Counted from the stretch's first letter, positions 1 through 9,112 are shown. The stretch is 64,000 nt of DNA from CAVZCK01 sp963773735 (GCA_963773735.1 CAVZCK010000019.1:1-64000); one strand, 5' to 3'. The notes: a model not told the origin generated them from the sequence alone. A program made the numbers and translations.

Positions 1-10
1 CTGACAGCGC

Positions 11-1618
11 CTAGTCCTTCGCCGAACTTTCCCTCAGCTTCTGCATTACTTCATCCATGTTGAAGCTGGACGCCTTCTGGCGCTGCGGAAAGTCCCTGAA
101 CGTCGCCAGGAACTGGCCCACATAATCCTGCGCGGGTACCATCAGGAAGGCGTGATCCAGTAGCCAGTCGTAATAGGTGTTCGAGGTGATGTCCGCCCGC
201 TCGTACGGGTCGGTTCGGAGATTGAAGATCTTCGGGACGCGTAAATTCGTGAACGGGTTTGCCCAAACGAGCATTGTTCCCGGCGCCCGCTGCTCCATGA
301 ACACCAGCTTCCAGTTGTCGTATCGCAGAGCGACCAATTGTTGGTCGTCGTTGATGTAAAAGAACGAATTCCGCGGGCTGTTCGCAACTTGCCCGGTCAG
401 GAGAGGCACGAGGTTGTCGCCGTCGAGATGGACCTTGTAGGTCATGTCGCCGACCTTGTAACCGTTGAGCAGCTTGCTCTTCACCTCGGTATCGCCGGCT
501 ACTGCCAGAAGCGTCGGCAGCAAGTCGAGGTGGGAGACGATCTCATTGGACACCTCTCCCGGCTTGATCTTGCCGGGCCAGCGGAACATGGCCGGCACTC
601 GATAGGCGCCTTCCCAATTCGTGTTCTTTTCGCTGCGGAACGGCGTCATCGCTCCATCCGGCCAACTGTTCATGTGCGGGCCGTTGTCGGTCGAGTACAT
701 GAAGAAGGTGTTGTCCGCGATGCCGAGGTCATCCAGCGCCTTGAGCACCTGACCGACGTTCTTGTCGTGGTCGATCATGGTGTCGTGATATGGGCTCTGC
801 CACCGCCCCGCCTGGCCGATGCTCTCCGGCTTGGTGTGGGTACGGAAGTGCATGTGGGTGGTATTCACCCAGACGAAGAACGGCTTGCCGGCCTTGTTCT
901 GACGCTGGATGAAGTCTACGGCCCGGTTGGTGATGTCGTCGTCGGTTGTTTCCATCCGCTTCTTGGTCAGTGGGCCGGTGTCCGTGCAGACCTGCTTGCC
1001 GACCCTGCCAAAGCGCGGATCGACCGTCGGGTCGTCCTGGTCCGAGGCTTTGCAGTCCATCACGCCGCGCGGTCCGTATTTCGCAAGGAAGGCCGGGTCT
1101 TTCGGATAGTCCGGCAGTTCCGGCTCTTCCTCGGCGTTGAGGTGATAGAGGTTGCCGTAAAACTCATCGAACCCGTGCACCGTGGGCAGAAATTCATTGC
1201 GGTCGCCAAGATGGTTCTTGCCGAATTGTCCGGTTGCATAGCCCAGCGGTTTGAGCAGCTCGGCAATCGTCGGGTCTTCCTTCTGCAGCCCCAGCGTGGC
1301 GCCCGGCAAGCCGACCTTGGTCAGTCCGGTGCGCAAGCCCGACTGGCCGGTGATGAACGAGGCTCGACCGGCAGTGCAGCTCTGTTCGGCATAGTAGTCA
1401 GTGAACATCACGCCTTCCTTCGCGATGCGGTCGATGTTGGGCGTCTTGAAGCCCATCAAGCCGTGCGAGTAGGCACTGATATCGGATTGGCCGATGTCGT
1501 CGCCCCAGAAGATGACGATGTTTGGCCTCTGCTGTTGCTGCGCGGTCGCCGGCAAGCACATCACCATGGCTGCAAGCAGCGCGTACGCACCGGGCCAGAT
1601 CTTTCTGCTTGTACTCAT
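11..1618 (-). CDS. Exported arylsulfatase (sulfatase family), copy 1
   Basis: A 535-residue type I sulfatase, expected to hydrolyse sulfate esters outside the cytoplasm. Residues 1-26 form a signal peptide ending in ALPATAQ-like sequence. The metal site is visible as D40-D41 (FWGDD) and D311-N312 (STDNG). The formylglycine motif is C81-T-A-G-R85, the C-x-A-x-R variant of the sulfatase signature, and K134/H136 lie in GKNHLGD. An AGGGA ribosome binding site precedes the ATG. It is paralogous to the next gene at 1874-3484, with the same motif spacing. The true substrate cannot be read from the sequence. No formylglycine-generating enzyme lies in the window, so maturation must depend on a gene elsewhere. 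Confidence 0.9.
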   Translation of the reverse strand: MSTSRKIWPGAYALLAAMVMCLPATAQQQQRPNIVIFWGDDIGQSDISAYSHGLMGFKTPNIDRIAKEGVMFTDYYAEQSCTAGRASFITGQSGLRTGLTKVGLPGATLGLQKEDPTIAELLKPLGYATGQFGKNHLGDRNEFLPTVHGFDEFYGNLYHLNAEEEPELPDYPKDPAFLAKYGPRGVMDCKASDQDDPTVDPRFGRVGKQVCTDTGPLTKKRMETTDDDITNRAVDFIQRQNKAGKPFFVWVNTTHMHFRTHTKPESIGQAGRWQSPYHDTMIDHDKNVGQVLKALDDLGIADNTFFMYSTDNGPHMNSWPDGAMTPFRSEKNTNWEGAYRVPAMFRWPGKIKPGEVSNEIVSHLDLLPTLLAVAGDTEVKSKLLNGYKVGDMTYKVHLDGDNLVPLLTGQVANSPRNSFFYINDDQQLVALRYDNWKLVFMEQRAPGTMLVWANPFTNLRVPKIFNLRTDPYERADITSNTYYDWLLDHAFLMVPAQDYVGQFLATFRDFPQRQKASSFNMDEVMQKLRESSAKD

Positions 1619-1831
1619 AGCTAAAATCCCTGGTGCCTGCCCGAAACGGGCCCGCAGCGGATGCCCGGATTCAATCGCTTTGCGCCATACATCCCGAGAG
1701 GGGGTATTTGCCGTCTCCCGCCATCTCGGGGTTCACCAATGGACCCGGGGCCTCGACCGCGTCGGCTCCTTCGACTTCATGTTGTTTCCTTTGAATGACA
1801 AAGGACGGCGGGGATCGCAGGTCTTCGAGTT

Positions 1832-1857
1832 GCGGGCGGCCCTTGTTGGCCGCCCGC
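1832..1857 (-). terminator. GC-rich hairpin after sulfatase 2
   Basis: A perfect 10-bp stem (GCGGGCGGCC / GGCCGCCCGC) with a 6-base loop lies just after the stop of the upstream sulfatase and before the next one. It has no T-tract on either side, so it is a transcription-attenuating or RNA-end hairpin rather than a classical terminator. Confidence 0.45.
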
Positions 1858-1873
1858 CCGGCTGAGCCTCCGG

Positions 1874-3484
1874 CTATTGCTGTTGTTGCCTCATGGCTTC
1901 GTCGATCTTCGCTTTCACGGCCTCGAGGTTGAAGCTCGCGCCCTTTTGCATCGGGGGAAACTCGATGGCCGTCTTGGCCAGCTTCGCCACTTCCTGTTGG
2001 ACGAACACGAAGCGCCAGAACTGGTACTTGAACCACTGGAAGTATTCCTGCGACCCAAACCTGGTCCCGCTATTGGGCCAGCCCGTGCGCTCGAACGGAT
2101 CGAGACGAAGATTGATCAGGTAAGGCACGTCCGGATGGGTCTTATCGCCGAGCCAACCGCCGGGCTGGTCGATGAAACGATACTTGTAGTCGTCGATGCG
2201 TACGGCGCCCAGCGTACTTTCCCCGAAATAAAAGATTTCGTGGCGGTTCGACGGCCCCTTGCCGGTGATCATGTCCATCTGGTTGTAGCCGTCCAGATGC
2301 ACCTTGTAGGTGCGATCGCCGAGCTGCTTACCTTTCTTCAGCTCTTCGACGATGTTGGGATTGCCGGCTGCCGCAAGGAGAGTGGGGAACCAGTCGAGCC
2401 CGGAGATAATGCCATTCTCGACCTTGCCGGCGGGCACCTTGCCCGGCCAGCGGATCATGGCCGGCACGCGGAAGCCGCCTTCCAAGACCGTGCCCTTGCT
2501 CTGTGCGAACGGCGTCTGCCCACCATCCGGCCAGGTGAACACCTCGGTGCCGTTGTCGGTGGTGAAGATGACGATGGTGTTGTCGTCAATACCCATGTCC
2601 TTGAGCTTCTTCATGACCAAACCGACGTCGTCGTCGAGCTGTGCCATGCCGGCTTCATGAATGGTCCAGCCATTCTTCGAGTTGCGCATCGCCTCGTATT
2701 TTGGCGACAGGTGCGTGACGATGTGCATGCGGGTCGGATTGAGCCACAGGAAGAACGGCTTGCCGTCGGCCTTTGCCTTATCGATGAACTTGAAGGACAG
2801 GTCGCGGATTTCGTCGTCGACGGTTTCCATCCGTTTGGGATAAAGGGGCCCGGCGTCTTCAATCTTCTGCTTGCCGACCTTGCCCCAGCGCGGCATCACC
2901 GTCGGGTCATCGGTGTCGGTAGCCCAGCTGTGGACCATGTTGCGCGGACCGACCGTGTTCAGCAACTCCTGCGGGTAGGCGGGGTGCGCTGGATCTTCCA
3001 TCGCGTCGAGGTGATACAGGTAGCCGAAGAACTCGTCGAACCCATGCACCGTGGGTAGGAACTGGTTCAGATCGCCCAGGTGGTTCTTGCCAAACTGGCC
3101 AGTGGCATAGCCCATCGCCTTGAGCGCGGTGGCTATGGTCGCCGCCTCCGCCGGCAGGCCGATGGTCGCGCCGGCCTGGCCGACCGTGGTCATGCCGGTA
3201 CGGATCGGCAGCTCGCCGGTAATGAAATTCGCCCGTCCCGCCGTGCAGCTCGCCTCTGCGTAGTAGTCGGTGAACAGCATGCCCTCGGCGGCGATCTTGT
3301 CGAGGTTCGGCGTCCGTCCCGCCATCATGCCGCGGCTGTAGGCGCCGATGTTCCACATGCCAATGTCGTCGCCCATGATCACGATTATGTTGGGCCGCTG
3401 CTGCGCGGTTGCTGGCTTGCTGACCGCCGTTGCGGCGATGAGTGAAACCATGAGACCGAGCCAGATGTTTCTGATCCAACTCAT
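1874..3484 (-). CDS. Exported arylsulfatase (sulfatase family), copy 2
   Basis: A sulfatase of 536 residues when started at the internal ATG at 3484, which gives a clean signal peptide (MSWIRNIWLG, then a hydrophobic run and an ATAQ cleavage region). The ORF is open further upstream to 3568, but that extension is arginine-rich and would hide the signal. Metal ligands are D39-D40 and D310-N311, and the formylglycine motif is C80-T-A-G-R84. The GKNHLGD block and the TVHGFDEF block are shared with copy 1. Both genes face the same way with about 255 bp between them. The protein is probably periplasmic or exported. Substrate is unknown. Confidence 0.9.
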   Translation of the reverse strand: MSWIRNIWLGLMVSLIAATAVSKPATAQQRPNIIVIMGDDIGMWNIGAYSRGMMAGRTPNLDKIAAEGMLFTDYYAEASCTAGRANFITGELPIRTGMTTVGQAGATIGLPAEAATIATALKAMGYATGQFGKNHLGDLNQFLPTVHGFDEFFGYLYHLDAMEDPAHPAYPQELLNTVGPRNMVHSWATDTDDPTVMPRWGKVGKQKIEDAGPLYPKRMETVDDEIRDLSFKFIDKAKADGKPFFLWLNPTRMHIVTHLSPKYEAMRNSKNGWTIHEAGMAQLDDDVGLVMKKLKDMGIDDNTIVIFTTDNGTEVFTWPDGGQTPFAQSKGTVLEGGFRVPAMIRWPGKVPAGKVENGIISGLDWFPTLLAAAGNPNIVEELKKGKQLGDRTYKVHLDGYNQMDMITGKGPSNRHEIFYFGESTLGAVRIDDYKYRFIDQPGGWLGDKTHPDVPYLINLRLDPFERTGWPNSGTRFGSQEYFQWFKYQFWRFVFVQQEVAKLAKTAIEFPPMQKGASFNLEAVKAKIDEAMRQQQQ

Positions 3485-3574
3485 GCTTTGATTCTCTGTT
3501 GGCTGCCTGAAACGGGCCGGCAGCCGGCGCCCTGGTGCAATCACGTCGCGCGTTCGGCGTGAGGACAAAACAAC

Positions 3575-3907
3575 CTATCGATCATGAGGTACGCCTCGTT
3601 GACGATTCCGGCCGGTCAGCGGTGCCGCACGGCTCGGCGAGCGTATGGCCGTGGTGTAAAAGCCGTTGTCGCTGGCACCCTGGTTTGCGACGCGCGTCAG
3701 CGTCGGCGTGTGGATCGGTCCGCCGCAGCTATCGGGCAGGCCGAAGTCGACGTCGTCGCGGGGCACGACCGGAATGTCGGGGGTATCCTTCAGTCGGCGG
3801 CGCTTCTCGACGCGCCGCTCGTGCTTGGAATCTTGCAGCCTCGGCATGGCCACGGTCGCCGAAGATCTGGGCGGGAGAGGCGGGACCGATCCATCATCTG
3901 AACGGGC
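3575..3907 (-). pseudogene. N-terminal remnant of a third sulfatase, catalytic Cys lost
   Basis: A reading frame here retains the sulfatase N-terminal landmarks in order: a KDTPDIP pre-motif, DDVDFG (metal-binding Asp pair), GGPIHTPTL, then IRSPSRAAPLTGRN. In the family the last block reads C-S-P-T-R-A-A-L-L-T-G-R-N. Here the formylglycine cysteine position is Arg, codon CGC at 3641-3643, one transition from TGC. The stretch between the pre-motif and the Asp pair is shortened, and everything after GRN (about two thirds of the protein) is absent. It lies directly behind sulfatase 2, so three sulfatases once stood in tandem. Confidence 0.65.
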
Positions 3908-4221
3908 GGTGGCCATGCCCGGCAGGGGAAGCGCTGCACCGACCGATGCAGCGCCCGCGGAAAATCTCCGGACGTTGACCGCAATCACCGAAATCTCCAC
4001 AGACGAGCGAGCGGAAAAAGTAGTTTTCCGTTCGCCAATCATCATGCCACAGATGAATTCGTCTTGGTGTCGTCTGCGCGACAATTGCGCTTCGGGTTAC
4101 GATCAGAACACTCTGAAGTTCAAATCGTTAGCGTCTCGCTGCCCCGGTTGTGCCGGTATTTTGAGAGCGAAGTCGCAAAACTCCACACACTCCACCTAGA
4201 CAGTTTGGCAGTCCTTTCCGC
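3908..4221. other. Spacer between sulfatase remnant and IS element
   Basis: No gene can be supported here. The open frames are short, lack family features and lack ribosome binding sites. The base composition drops a little towards the insertion sequence. Confidence 0.5.
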
Positions 4222-5516
4222 CCAGGGCCAGGGCGATCGCATGAATCTGTAGGTGACAAGTTGGGAGATTGCTGAATCTGTGGATGTCCTCTGATTCGCG
4301 AGGAGGACGGACATGCAGGGCGTCCAATCACAGACTGAACACGCTTACGATCAAGTTGTTGAGTGGCTTGAGCATTTTCAAGAAATCGAAGATCCGCGCC
4401 AGAGCGGGAAGGTTGCATATCCTCTAGAAGAGATGCTGCTGCAGTGCCTTCTGGCCGTACTGGCGGGCGCTGATAGCTGGGTTGAGATCGCCGAATTCGG
4501 CAAGAAGAAGCTCGACTTCTTGCGCCGGTTCCTGACCTTCGAGCACGGCACGCCATCGCATGATCAGTTTGGCAATCTGTTTGCAGCCCTTGATGCCGAC
4601 GCCTTTCAAAATTGCTTCATCGCCTGGGTCGCCTCGCTGACCAAGCTTGGCCCCGAAATCGTCGCCATCGATGGCAAGACACTCCGGCGCTCGTATCAGA
4701 AGGGCGGCGCCAAGGCGCCGGTCCATATGATCTCAGCGTGGTCCGCTCGCCAGCGTCTGGTTCTCGGCCAGAGGAAAGTGGCGGACAAATCGAATGAGAT
4801 CACGGCGATCCCGGAACTTCTCGATCTGCTCACGGTGAAAGGTGCGATTGTCACCATCGATGCGATGGGCTGCCAGAAGGAGATCGCCAGGAAAATTGTG
4901 GCAAAGAAGGCTGATTATGTGCTCGCCTTGAAAGGCAATCAGGGCTCGCCGAGCGAGGATGTCGAGCTTTTCTTCAGCGAGCAAAAAGCCTGTAAATTCA
5001 AGAATATTGTCGTCGACCAGCATCAGACGTTGGAGAAGAGCCATGGCCGCATCGAGACACGAACCTATACGTCTATTGATGCTATCGATTGGCTTAAGCA
5101 GCGGCACGCCTGGGCCAGCTTGACGAGCATCGTCATGGTCGAGAGCATCCGTGAAATCATCGGCGGAAAAACCGAGCAGGAGACGCGGTTCTACATCTCC
5201 TCGCTCGCAGCCGACGCCGAGCGCCAAGGTGACGCCATCCGAGGTCACTGGGGTGTCGAGAGCCATCACTGGGTGATGGATATGGTCTTCCGTGACGATG
5301 AGTGCCGCATCCGTAAGGCCAACGCTCCTGCCAACTTCGTCACCATCAAACACATCGCGAGCAACCCCCGCCTTCGCGAGGGCAGGCTCTGATGCGCCGG
5401 GCTCCGGAAAACACTCCATGCGCGTCAAGCGTCGCCTCGCCGCCTGGGACGACGCCTACCTCGCCAGCCTCATTACGAGAGCCGGGTAGATTTGTTCATG
5501 CGATTCCCCTGCGCCC
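4222..5516 (+). mobile_element. ISAs1-family insertion sequence, copy 1
   Basis: An element of about 1.29 kb. The left end begins near 4222 with CCAGGGCCAGGGCGATCGC followed by ATGAATCTG. The right end near 5495-5516 carries the reverse complement in degenerate form (TTCATGCGATTCCCCTGCGC). It contains one transposase gene. The next copy begins immediately, sharing the junction bases, so two copies lie head to tail. Confidence 0.75.
4313..5489 (+). CDS. ISAs1-family DDE transposase (frameshifted C-terminus)
   Basis: This transposase moves the surrounding element. It carries the family N-terminal domain (residues 10-95, with EIEDPRQSGKVAYPL) and the DDE core with D120 in AIDGKTLRRS, D183 in TIDAMGCQ, and HWGVES near the end. 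The continuous frame ends at 5392 with an aberrant tail, while a second frame to 5489 carries the expected family ending (KHSMRVKRRLAAWDDAYL). A frameshift therefore lies near 5360. Either it is a dead copy or the base sequence is wrong at that point. GAGGAGG precedes the ATG. Confidence 0.82.
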
Positions 5517-5878
5517 AGGGCAGGGCGATCGCATGAATTTGTAGGTGACAAGTTGGGAGATTGCTAAATCTGTGGATGTCCTCGATTCGCGAGGAGGACG
5601 GACATGCAGGGCGTCCAATCACAGACTGAACGCGCTTACGATCAAGTTGTTGAGTGGCTTGAGCATTTTCAAGAAATCGAAGATCCGCGCCAGAGCGGGA
5701 AGGTTGCATATCCTCTAGAAGAGATGCTGCTGCAGTGCCTTCTGGCCGTACTGGCGGGCGCTGATAGCTGGGTTGAGATCGCCGAATTCGGCAAGAAGAA
5801 GCTCGACTTCTTGCGCCGGTTCCTGACCTTCGAGCACGGCACGCCATCGCATGATCAGTTTGGCAATCTGTTTGCAAG
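5513..5878 (+). mobile_element. Truncated second ISAs1 copy (left end only)
   Basis: Bases 5517-5878 repeat the left end of copy 1 (4226-4589) almost perfectly, including the terminal repeat, ribosome binding site and the first 90 codons of the transposase starting at 5604. Differences are a few substitutions such as His10 to Arg and one missing T before the start. At 5878 the copy stops abruptly against an unrelated transposase tail, so the frame to 6257 is a chimera and cannot work. Confidence 0.8.
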
Positions 5879-6336
5879 ACTTGGGGCCGGGTGCGCCGCG
5901 TCGTCGCCAAGGCCGAGCATCTGCCGAAGGGCGCCAACCCGCGCTTCATCGTTACCTCGCTTGCCAGTGAAGACATTGCCGCTCAGGAGCTTACGAGACC
6001 ATCTACTGCGCCCGCGGCGAGATGGAGAACCGGATCAAGGAGTGTCAGCTCGATCTCATGGCCGAGCGCACTTCCGCCGCCACGCTCCGCGCCAACCAGC
6101 TCAGGCTGTGGTTCTCCTCGCTCGCCTATGTGCTGCTCACGGCGCTGCGCCGCCTCGCTTTGCAGGGAACCGAGCTTGCCAAAGCCACGGCTGGAACCAT
6201 CCGGCTGAAACTGCTCAAGCTCGGTGCGCTGGTCACCGTCAGCGTGCGGCGCATTAAGGTCGCCATGGCCTCGGCATGTCCCCTCAAAAATGTCTTCGCC
6301 AACGCACATGCACGATTATGTCCGGCCGCCGCCTGA
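5879..6336 (+). pseudogene. IS1380-family transposase, C-terminal remnant
   Basis: The translated frames match the end of IS1380-type transposases: WGRVRRVVAKAEHLPKGANPR, then ENRIKECQLDLMAERT, RANQLRLWFSSLAYVLL, a GTIRLKLLKLGALV block and MASACP near the end. A one-base deletion near 5986 splits the remnant between two frames. The upstream two thirds of the gene are missing, replaced by the truncated ISAs1 copy. It lies in the same orientation, and the junction marks a deletion or nested insertion. Confidence 0.75.
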
Positions 6337-6680
6337 CGCGGCTCTGAGCTCAAACGACAACAACAGAGGAACATCGTCGAGCCTGATAACGCCGCTGCCG
6401 CCCGGCGTAGGCCAACATATCTCAGCCAACACGCTTCGTCCGCTACCAGCCCATGCAGCACCGACGATAGTGGCCGTGAGATATGCGGGCTAGCGGTTGC
6501 GCTGTCTCCCGCGTCTGATTTTGGTCGTCGGTCTGGGCTCGGCGCGGGCCGTCCTGGCGCATTCCGGTCGCTGACTTTCTGTGACGCGGCGCGCCAGTGC
6601 GGAGAACAGGGAGGCTGTCCACAACGCCACTGAGATTGTCCGGCAAAGCCGCCTTGGCGTCGGTAGAGGGACGCGCGCAG
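6337..6680. other. Spacer with no recognisable gene
   Basis: This stretch follows the IS1380 remnant and ends at the HxlR regulator. Only short overlapping frames without family features are seen. It may hold the right end of the IS1380 element, which I could not delimit. Confidence 0.5.
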
Positions 6681-7019
6681 CTACTTTGAAAGATCGATTG
6701 TTGCACTTAAGCCTGTGCCATTGCGAGCAATCCAACGGCAGACACTGTTTGCCGGGACCATAAAACTCTTGCCCAATTTGGTGAGCGAGTATTCGACCGT
6801 TATGGATCTTGAACGCGTGACCGTTCTGGAGATAAGCCCCGTTGATTTAAGGTTGCGAAGCGTTCGCGTCAGCATTCGCTGTGAGATGGTTCCCAACCGG
6901 CGCCGCAGCTGCGCGTGGCGGTAAGGTCGCTCCTTCAACAAGAAAAGGATCTTGACCGTCCATTTGCCGATGAAAAGTGTGGGAGTAACAGGTGGATTCA
7001 CGTCAAGACTGTCGTTCAT
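6681..7019 (-). CDS. HxlR-family winged-helix transcriptional regulator
   Basis: A DNA-binding protein of 112 residues with a single HxlR domain: GKWTVKILFLLKERPYRHAQ, LRRRLGTISQRMLTRTLRNL (recognition helix region), and the wing with VEYSLTKLGKS. The start at 7019 is chosen because GCGGAGG lies nine bases upstream. The longer frame to 7112 adds sequence without a binding site. The N-terminal cysteine typical of redox-sensing HxlR/YodB members is absent. It faces away from the DUF3237 gene, with a perfect 28-bp palindrome between them that is a plausible operator. Confidence 0.85.
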   Translation of the reverse strand: MNDSLDVNPPVTPTLFIGKWTVKILFLLKERPYRHAQLRRRLGTISQRMLTRTLRNLKSTGLISRTVTRSRSITVEYSLTKLGKSFMVPANSVCRWIARNGTGLSATIDLSK

Positions 7020-7551
7020 TTTTGTGCCTCCGCTTCTAACCTTTCGGATGTCCAGCGTCGCAATGCGAAAAACAGTCGACGCGTTTGCCAACCCGGGGTG
7101 AATGACCTGCACGGCCCTCGGTATGTATGACCCTCAAGGCCCGTGAAATTCATCGGTGCTTGGCGTCTTAAAAATCCGTCGTTTGCCGGCTCATTCAATC
7201 AGCGAGCGCCCCAATCACTTCAACCGCGGCCGGCAAAAGCACAATGAGGAACACCGGTGTTCCTCATTGACAGAAGTCGCTGGGCAATTACCTGATTTTA
7301 GCTGCTTGTCGCCGCTCGGGACCCAGGCGCGCGTCGCTTCTTTTTGTATTTTACCGCATGGGCGAACCTTGCTCATGGGGCGCTGGTGGTCGGAGAAGCG
7401 GCCTACCGCAGCGCCGTCCGAAAAATTTTCTCGGTCGTGGCGATGAATCCGGACCGATGCCCCCGTCTACGCCAATGACGCGGCTTTTACGCTGCTCAAG
7501 CTCAATCGAGGCGGCTTTCCGACAAGGAAGCCTTACAACAGGAGAAGCAAG
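7020..7551. other. Divergent intergenic region, HxlR / DUF3237
   Basis: No gene is seen in these 530 bases. The region separates the divergently transcribed HxlR and DUF3237 genes and so should hold both promoters. The clearest structure is the palindrome at 7242-7269. Confidence 0.6.
7242..7269. promoter_or_regulatory. 28-bp perfect palindrome, candidate HxlR operator
   Basis: The half-site CAATGAGGAACACC is followed at once by its exact reverse complement, with no spacer and no mismatch. It lies between the divergent HxlR gene (start 7019) and DUF3237 gene (start 7552). HxlR proteins bind dyad-symmetric sites as dimers, so this is the best operator candidate. The regulatory assignment is inference. 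Confidence 0.5.
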
Positions 7552-8010
7552 ATGACTGGAAATACTGCAACGAGGGGCGAGGAGATCTACCACCAAGAGC
7601 TCGATCTTACCGGAGTAACGGACTTTGGCTTTAGCCTGGATGACCTCCTCACCGGTAGGAAACCGATTCCGTTGCAGGGAGCCCGGTTTGACCTCGCGGT
7701 TAATGGGCGCAGTAACGGGCGCCTCGCGGGCCGGGCACATGGCATCGACTATGTACGTGTCCGCGCTGATGGTCGCATGGAGCTCGACCTGCACGTGACT
7801 GTCGAGACCGATGATGGCCACCGGATTGCTTTGTCTGGCGACGGCCAGGCGGCGCCGCGAAACGGCGAGCCGATACTCGACATCTTTGGAAACATCCGGC
7901 TCTCCACCGCCTCCAAAGAATACGCATGGGTCAATGAGCGGCAGATCTGGAGTGTCGGGACCGCGAACCTGGCGACCGGGAAGATTCACATCGAAGCCTT
8001 CATGCAGTGA
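7552..8010 (+). CDS. DUF3237 domain protein
   Basis: A 152-residue single-domain protein of the DUF3237 family, likely a small beta-barrel. Recognisable features are the N-terminal FGFSLDDLLTG-like segment, GGRSNGRLAGRAHGIDYVRVRADGRMELD in similar form, the DGHRIALSGDG strand and the C-terminal RLSTASKEYAWVNERQIWSVGT block. The start follows AGGAGAAGCAAG. No enzymatic activity is established for the family. The gene leads a run of co-oriented genes (DUF899, a small hypothetical gene, NmrA, GST), most of which are broken, whereas this one is intact. Confidence 0.85.
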   Translation: MTGNTATRGEEIYHQELDLTGVTDFGFSLDDLLTGRKPIPLQGARFDLAVNGRSNGRLAGRAHGIDYVRVRADGRMELDLHVTVETDDGHRIALSGDGQAAPRNGEPILDIFGNIRLSTASKEYAWVNERQIWSVGTANLATGKIHIEAFMQ

Positions 8011-8037
8011 AGGCGGTACCGCAAAGGAGAGACGTCC

Positions 8038-8760
8038 ATGAACACACCGCCGATCGTGTCGCCGGAGGCCTGGGAGGCCGCGCGACTAGAGATGCTCGTG
8101 AAGGAGAAGGCCTTGAGCCGAGCCCGGGACACGCTGGCCGCCGAGCGTCGGCGGATGCCGTGGATGGCCGGTCGAGAAGGCCTACGAATTCGAGGGGCCC
8201 GAAGGGCAAGGTCGAGCCTGCTCGACCTGTTCGAGGGCCGCCGCCAGCTGATCGTCTACCGCGCCTTCTTCGAGCCTGGGGTGTTCGGCTGGCCCGAGCA
8301 TGCCTGCCGCGGCTGCTCCCTGGGCGCCGACCAGGTCGCCCACCTCGCCCATCTGAACGCCCGCGACACCACGCTCGCGTACGCTTCGCGCGCGCCGCAG
8401 GCGGACATCGCGCGCCTGAAGGCGCGGATGGGCTGGGAGATGCCCTGGTACACCATGACCGATAGCTTCGACGTCGACTTCGGCGTGGACCAGTGGCACG
8501 GCCACAACGTGTTCTTCCGCGACGGCGACAAGCGTGTTCCGCACCTACTTCATCAACAACCGTGGCGACGAGGCGATGGGGACCACCTGGAGCTACCTCG
8601 ACCTCGCCCCGCTCGGCCGCCAGGAGACCTGGGAGGACTCGCCGGAAGGCTATCCCCAGAGCCCGCCTTACAAGTGGTGGAACTGGCACGACCAGTACTC
8701 GGCCGACGCCGCGCCTGACCAGGAGATGGGACGAGACGGTGGACGCCGGGCGGAGCGGTA
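8038..8760 (+). pseudogene. DUF899 (thioredoxin-like) protein, multiply frameshifted
   Basis: The family pattern is clear across frames: an N-terminal helix (VSPEAWEAARLEMLVKEKAL, then RARDTLAAERRRMPW), the KAYEFEGPEG strand in another frame, DLFEGRRQLIVYRAFF, CRGCSLGADQ (the CxxC-like site), a segment ARLKARMGWEMPW, and FRTYFINNRGDE followed by YLDLAPLGRQETW in a third frame. Frame changes occur near 8172, 8207 and 8530. GGAGAGACGTCC precedes the ATG. With three breaks in 720 bases the gene cannot give a full product as written. Confidence 0.75.
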
Positions 8761-8847
8761 AAGCCTGACCCGAAAGCCCAATTCGGCGACGGAGGTGACC
8801 GGCCACACACAGGTGTGACCGACGGCGCCCAACCCAGGAGGGAAGAC

Positions 8848-9111
8848 ATGAGTGAGGTCCATTCGGGCGCCGTCGGCTGGCTCTCGCTCGCGGCGGCGCC
8901 GACCTTCGCGATCATAACGCTGACGACGGGCATTCTTGGCAGCAGCCCAGGCAATATGATCTGCGCGGCCGGCCATGCCTCGATGTTGGATGGCATCGTC
9001 CCGATGTACTTGCTGATGAGCGCCTTTCATTCGCCGCCCTGGCTGAAGCTGATCTCCAGCCGATCTGCCGCAGAAGCAGCTTATGGCAAAAGCGGGACCG
9101 TGGGGGATTGA
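8848..9111 (+). CDS. Small hydrophobic hypothetical protein
   Basis: An 87-residue protein starting at an ATG with an excellent AGGAGG site eight bases upstream. It has one hydrophobic stretch (residues 9-30, LSLAAAPTFAIITLTTGILG) and a second, weaker one around GIVPMYLLMSAFHSPPWLKLI. Its end nearly abuts the NmrA remnant. I do not recognise the family. It is probably a small inner-membrane protein of the same accessory cluster. Confidence 0.55.
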   Translation: MSEVHSGAVGWLSLAAAPTFAIITLTTGILGSSPGNMICAAGHASMLDGIVPMYLLMSAFHSPPWLKLISSRSAAEAAYGKSGTVGD

Positions 9112-9112
9112 C

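Noticed and set aside
338..1624. 428-residue plus-strand open frame
   Set aside because: It is antisense to sulfatase 1. The translation has no family features, and such long shadow frames are expected in high-GC DNA.
1877..3058. 393-residue plus-strand open frame
   Set aside because: It is antisense to sulfatase 2, rich in His and Val from complement codons, with no ribosome binding site.
5604..6257. 217-residue fusion frame as a real gene
   Set aside because: It joins the first 90 codons of an ISAs1 transposase to an out-of-frame reading of an IS1380 tail. Neither part is functional.
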